DNA from: Comamonadaceae bacterium | Lineage (GTDB): Bacteria; Pseudomonadota; Gammaproteobacteria; Burkholderiales; Burkholderiaceae_C | Length of the DNA stretch: 36,113 nucleotides | Reading direction: 5' to 3' | Assembly (NCBI GenBank): GCA_027491035.1 | Contig: JAIXWZ010000094.1 | Location: 1-36,113, forward strand | Part shown: piece by piece, positions 34,415-36,113 of the stretch | Position numbering within the stretch: position 1 is the stretch's first letter | Layout: every line of letters begins with the position of its first letter | Program-made: the position numbers and the translations under genes | Notes under the pieces: generated by a model | Seen by the model: only the letters and a program-made list of their open reading frames with translations | What the model was told of the DNA's origin: nothing | Databases searched by the model: none

Positions 34415-35635
34415 TCAGCGCGCCGCCTTTTCGCCGCCAGGCAACGCCAGCAGCGCGGCCAGGCACAGCAGGCCCAGCAGCACCGACAGCCACAGCGCTT
34501 GCGCACCCCAGTGGTCTAGCGCCAGGCCAAAGGCGAAGGGCGCCAGGGCCTGGGCAAAGCGCGCCGGCACCATCAGCAGGCCTTGCCGCAAACCGTAGCC
34601 ATGCGGCCCAAACAGCACCAACGGCAGCGTGCCTTTGGCGATCGTGAGGATGCCGTTGCCCGCGCCGTGCAAGAGCGCAAACGCGATGCCCAGCGGAGCG
34701 CCGAGGGTCAGCAGCAGCGCCGCGCCCAGCGGATGCATGGCTGCGGCCAGGCGCGCCGACAGCAGCGGGTGAACGTGGCGCAGCACGGTGTATTCGAGCA
34801 GCCGGCCGCCGACCTGTGCTGGCCCGATCAAGGCCGCGATCAGCAGGGCCGAGCCCAGACTGATCTGGTGGGCCTGCAGCAGCTGCGGCAGGTGCGCGGC
34901 CATGGCAGTGCTGATGAACCAGGTCAGAGCGAAAGTGGTCGACAGCAGGAGGGCCGCACGGCGGTGCTGCTCGGGCGCAAGGCTGGCCTCTGGCGGCTCG
35001 TCAGCCGCGCTGGGTGGGGGGTGCGGCTCGCCCTGTGACTCGGCTCGTGACCCTACTTGTGCCGGTGAGGCCCGCTGGCGCGGCAGCAGAGCAGCGTACA
35101 GCGGCAAATTGATGAGCAAGTGCACTGCCGCCCAGATCAGGCAGGTCGCGCGCCACCCCAGCTCGCTTTGCAGAGCCGCCGAGACGGGCCAGCCCACGGT
35201 GCTGGCCAGCCCGGCGATCAGTGTGATGCCAGTGATCGGTCCGCGCGAGAGGCGCCCATACATCTGCACCAGCGTGGCAAATGCCCCCTCGTACAGCCCC
35301 GCCGCCATGCCCACGCCGAGCACCGTCCAGGCCAGAAACAGCCCGAGCAGCCCCTGGGCAGAACTCAGGGCTGCCAGGCCGATTGCAAACACCACGCTCG
35401 AGGCCATCAGCACCCGCCTGCCGCCGATGCGGTCGATGGCCCAGCCAGCCAGCGGTCCGATCAGGGCCGAGACCACCAGCGCCCAGGAAAAGGCGGCAAA
35501 CACCCAGCTGTTGGCCAGTCCCATCTCGCGCGCCATGGGCACGGCCAGCATCGCCGGCAGGTAAAAGCTCGAGCCCCAGGCCAGCAACTGAGCCATGCCC
35601 AGCACGATGACGGTGCGCGGTGTGGTCGACGCCAT
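34415..35635 (-). CDS. Major facilitator superfamily transporter, substrate unknown
   Basis: The 406-aa protein has about twelve hydrophobic segments. The MFS loop motif between helices 2 and 3 reads GPLAGWAIDRIGGRRVL, and a polar, Pro/Glu-rich central loop (AQVGSRAESQGEPHPPPSAA) divides two halves. The closing part is LLGLLCLAALLALPGGEKAAR. Helix 1 begins VIVLGMAQLLAWGSSFYLPAML, a pattern common in uncharacterised bacterial exporters. The start is ATG 35635; longer in-frame versions upstream lack MFS-like sequence. It converges with dusA across 36 bp. Adjacency to the arsenic genes does not prove a role there. Confidence 0.88.
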   Translation of the reverse strand: MASTTPRTVIVLGMAQLLAWGSSFYLPAMLAVPMAREMGLANSWVFAAFSWALVVSALIGPLAGWAIDRIGGRRVLMASSVVFAIGLAALSSAQGLLGLFLAWTVLGVGMAAGLYEGAFATLVQMYGRLSRGPITGITLIAGLASTVGWPVSAALQSELGWRATCLIWAAVHLLINLPLYAALLPRQRASPAQVGSRAESQGEPHPPPSAADEPPEASLAPEQHRRAALLLSTTFALTWFISTAMAAHLPQLLQAHQISLGSALLIAALIGPAQVGGRLLEYTVLRHVHPLLSARLAAAMHPLGAALLLTLGAPLGIAFALLHGAGNGILTIAKGTLPLVLFGPHGYGLRQGLLMVPARFAQALAPFAFGLALDHWGAQALWLSVLLGLLCLAALLALPGGEKAAR

Positions 35636-35798
35636 GGGCTGCTTGTTGCGAGGAGAGATCTGGGGGGGCTTGGAACTGCTTGTAGACCGAGCCGCCAGCG
35701 CGCTTTGCCTGTCATCAAACTGCCACGAAAACGACACGAGCTTTTCGTGTGCGTGCCCAACAATTGTGCCAGCGACCCAGCCACAGGAGTGCAGCACC

Positions 35799-35990
35799 AT
35801 GACGTTGAGCTCTAAGCCTCTTGCCGGGCCCCCATCGGGCGCGGCGGCCCTGTCGGCCGCTGCCCTGGAGATCCTGCGCCGCACCGCCCAATACTGGGCC
35901 AGCACGCCGAGCAGCCTGGGAGGCCCGCCAGTGGGTTGGCAGGGCTTGCCCCGCACGGCCCCAAAAGTCGCCGACTCGTTTCAACCATAG
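35799..35990 (+). CDS. Small protein of unknown function (63 aa)
   Basis: ATG 35799 follows AGGAG by nine bases and opens MTLSSKPLAGPPSGAAALSA, then ALEILRRTAQYWASTPSSL, ending VADSFQP. One amphipathic helix (about residues 15-33) is likely. No family is recognised. It is divergent from the MFS gene across 163 bp. That gap has a perfect ACAATTGT palindrome at 35760-35767 that could serve as an operator or promoter part. It lies 14 bp before the next ORF and may be cotranscribed with it. Confidence 0.55.
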   Translation: MTLSSKPLAGPPSGAAALSAAALEILRRTAQYWASTPSSLGGPPVGWQGLPRTAPKVADSFQP

Positions 35991-36004
35991 AACACCGAGA
36001 CACC

Positions 36005-36113
36005 ATGAAAGAACTGCCCAGCCCGACCGAGCCGCTGTCCATCGTGCAATTGCCCAGGGGGGTACTTCATCGACGCTCTGACCCAACCGATAAGGGCCTT
36101 GTTGGGGGCGACA
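36005..36113 (+). CDS. Truncated ORF with probable frameshift at a G run
   Basis: ATG 36005 opens MKELPSPTEPLSIVQLPRG and runs to the window edge. After a run of six G (36057-36062) the current frame reads VLHRRSDPTDKGLVGGD. With one G fewer it would read GYFIDALTQPIRALLGAT, which looks more like real protein. A one-base insertion or sequencing error in the homopolymer is likely. The family is not recognised from this short piece. Confidence 0.45.
   Translation, partial: MKELPSPTEPLSIVQLPRGVLHRRSDPTDKGLVGGD

Overview
The window looks like a chromosomal segment of a GC-rich betaproteobacterium, most likely order Burkholderiales and Comamonadaceae-like. The signs are an rpsF-priB-rpsR-rplI operon with a stand-alone priB, a class I phaC-phaA-phaB polyhydroxybutyrate cluster next to pgeF, ppsA divergent from ppsR, and a DUF4212 plus large sodium:solute symporter pair. 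This placement is inferred from gene content only.

Layout. 1-1425 (minus strand): a TonB-like proline-rich protein cut by the window edge, and ppsR. 1426-2110: a long intergenic region with three 130-bp tandem repeats carrying palindromes. 2111-7046 (plus): ppsA, then the two-gene symporter. 7174-8645: ribosomal operon rpsF-priB-rpsR-rplI, closed by a strong terminator. 8821-11706: dnaB, maiA and pgeF, with a small membrane protein on the minus strand overlapping the pgeF end. 12102-15853: phaC, phaA and phaB, closed by a terminator whose core is identical to the one after rplI.

16018-28315 is accessory and the most novel part: two operons that face each other and end 14 bp apart. The plus-strand operon encodes a metallo-beta-lactamase-fold hydrolase, a type B carboxylesterase, a four-gene NitT/TauT-type ABC importer (ATPase, Tat-exported binding protein, two permeases) and an isochorismatase-family amidohydrolase. 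The minus-strand operon encodes a molybdenum hydroxylase (Mo subunit, 2Fe-2S subunit, FAD subunit fused to a CoxG domain), an aldolase of the dihydrodipicolinate synthase superfamily and a 3-hydroxyanthranilate 3,4-dioxygenase with all catalytic residues. Together they suggest uptake, ester or lactone hydrolysis, ring hydroxylation, ring cleavage, amide hydrolysis and aldol cleavage of a nitrogen-containing aromatic compound. The substrate is unknown, and no regulator or other kynurenine-pathway gene is present.

28435-33313 is an organoarsenical module: an MTA phosphorylase gene divergent from arsS (arsenosugar radical SAM enzyme), then an operon of ArsJ-associated GAPDH, arsJ and an arsR whose C-terminus is rich in cysteine. 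The GAPDH/ArsJ pair makes and exports 1-arseno-3-phosphoglycerate in known systems. The MTA phosphorylase beside arsS could process the adenosyl-arsenical product. The window closes with dusA, an MFS transporter on the minus strand, a small unknown ORF, and a truncated ORF that appears frameshifted at a G run.
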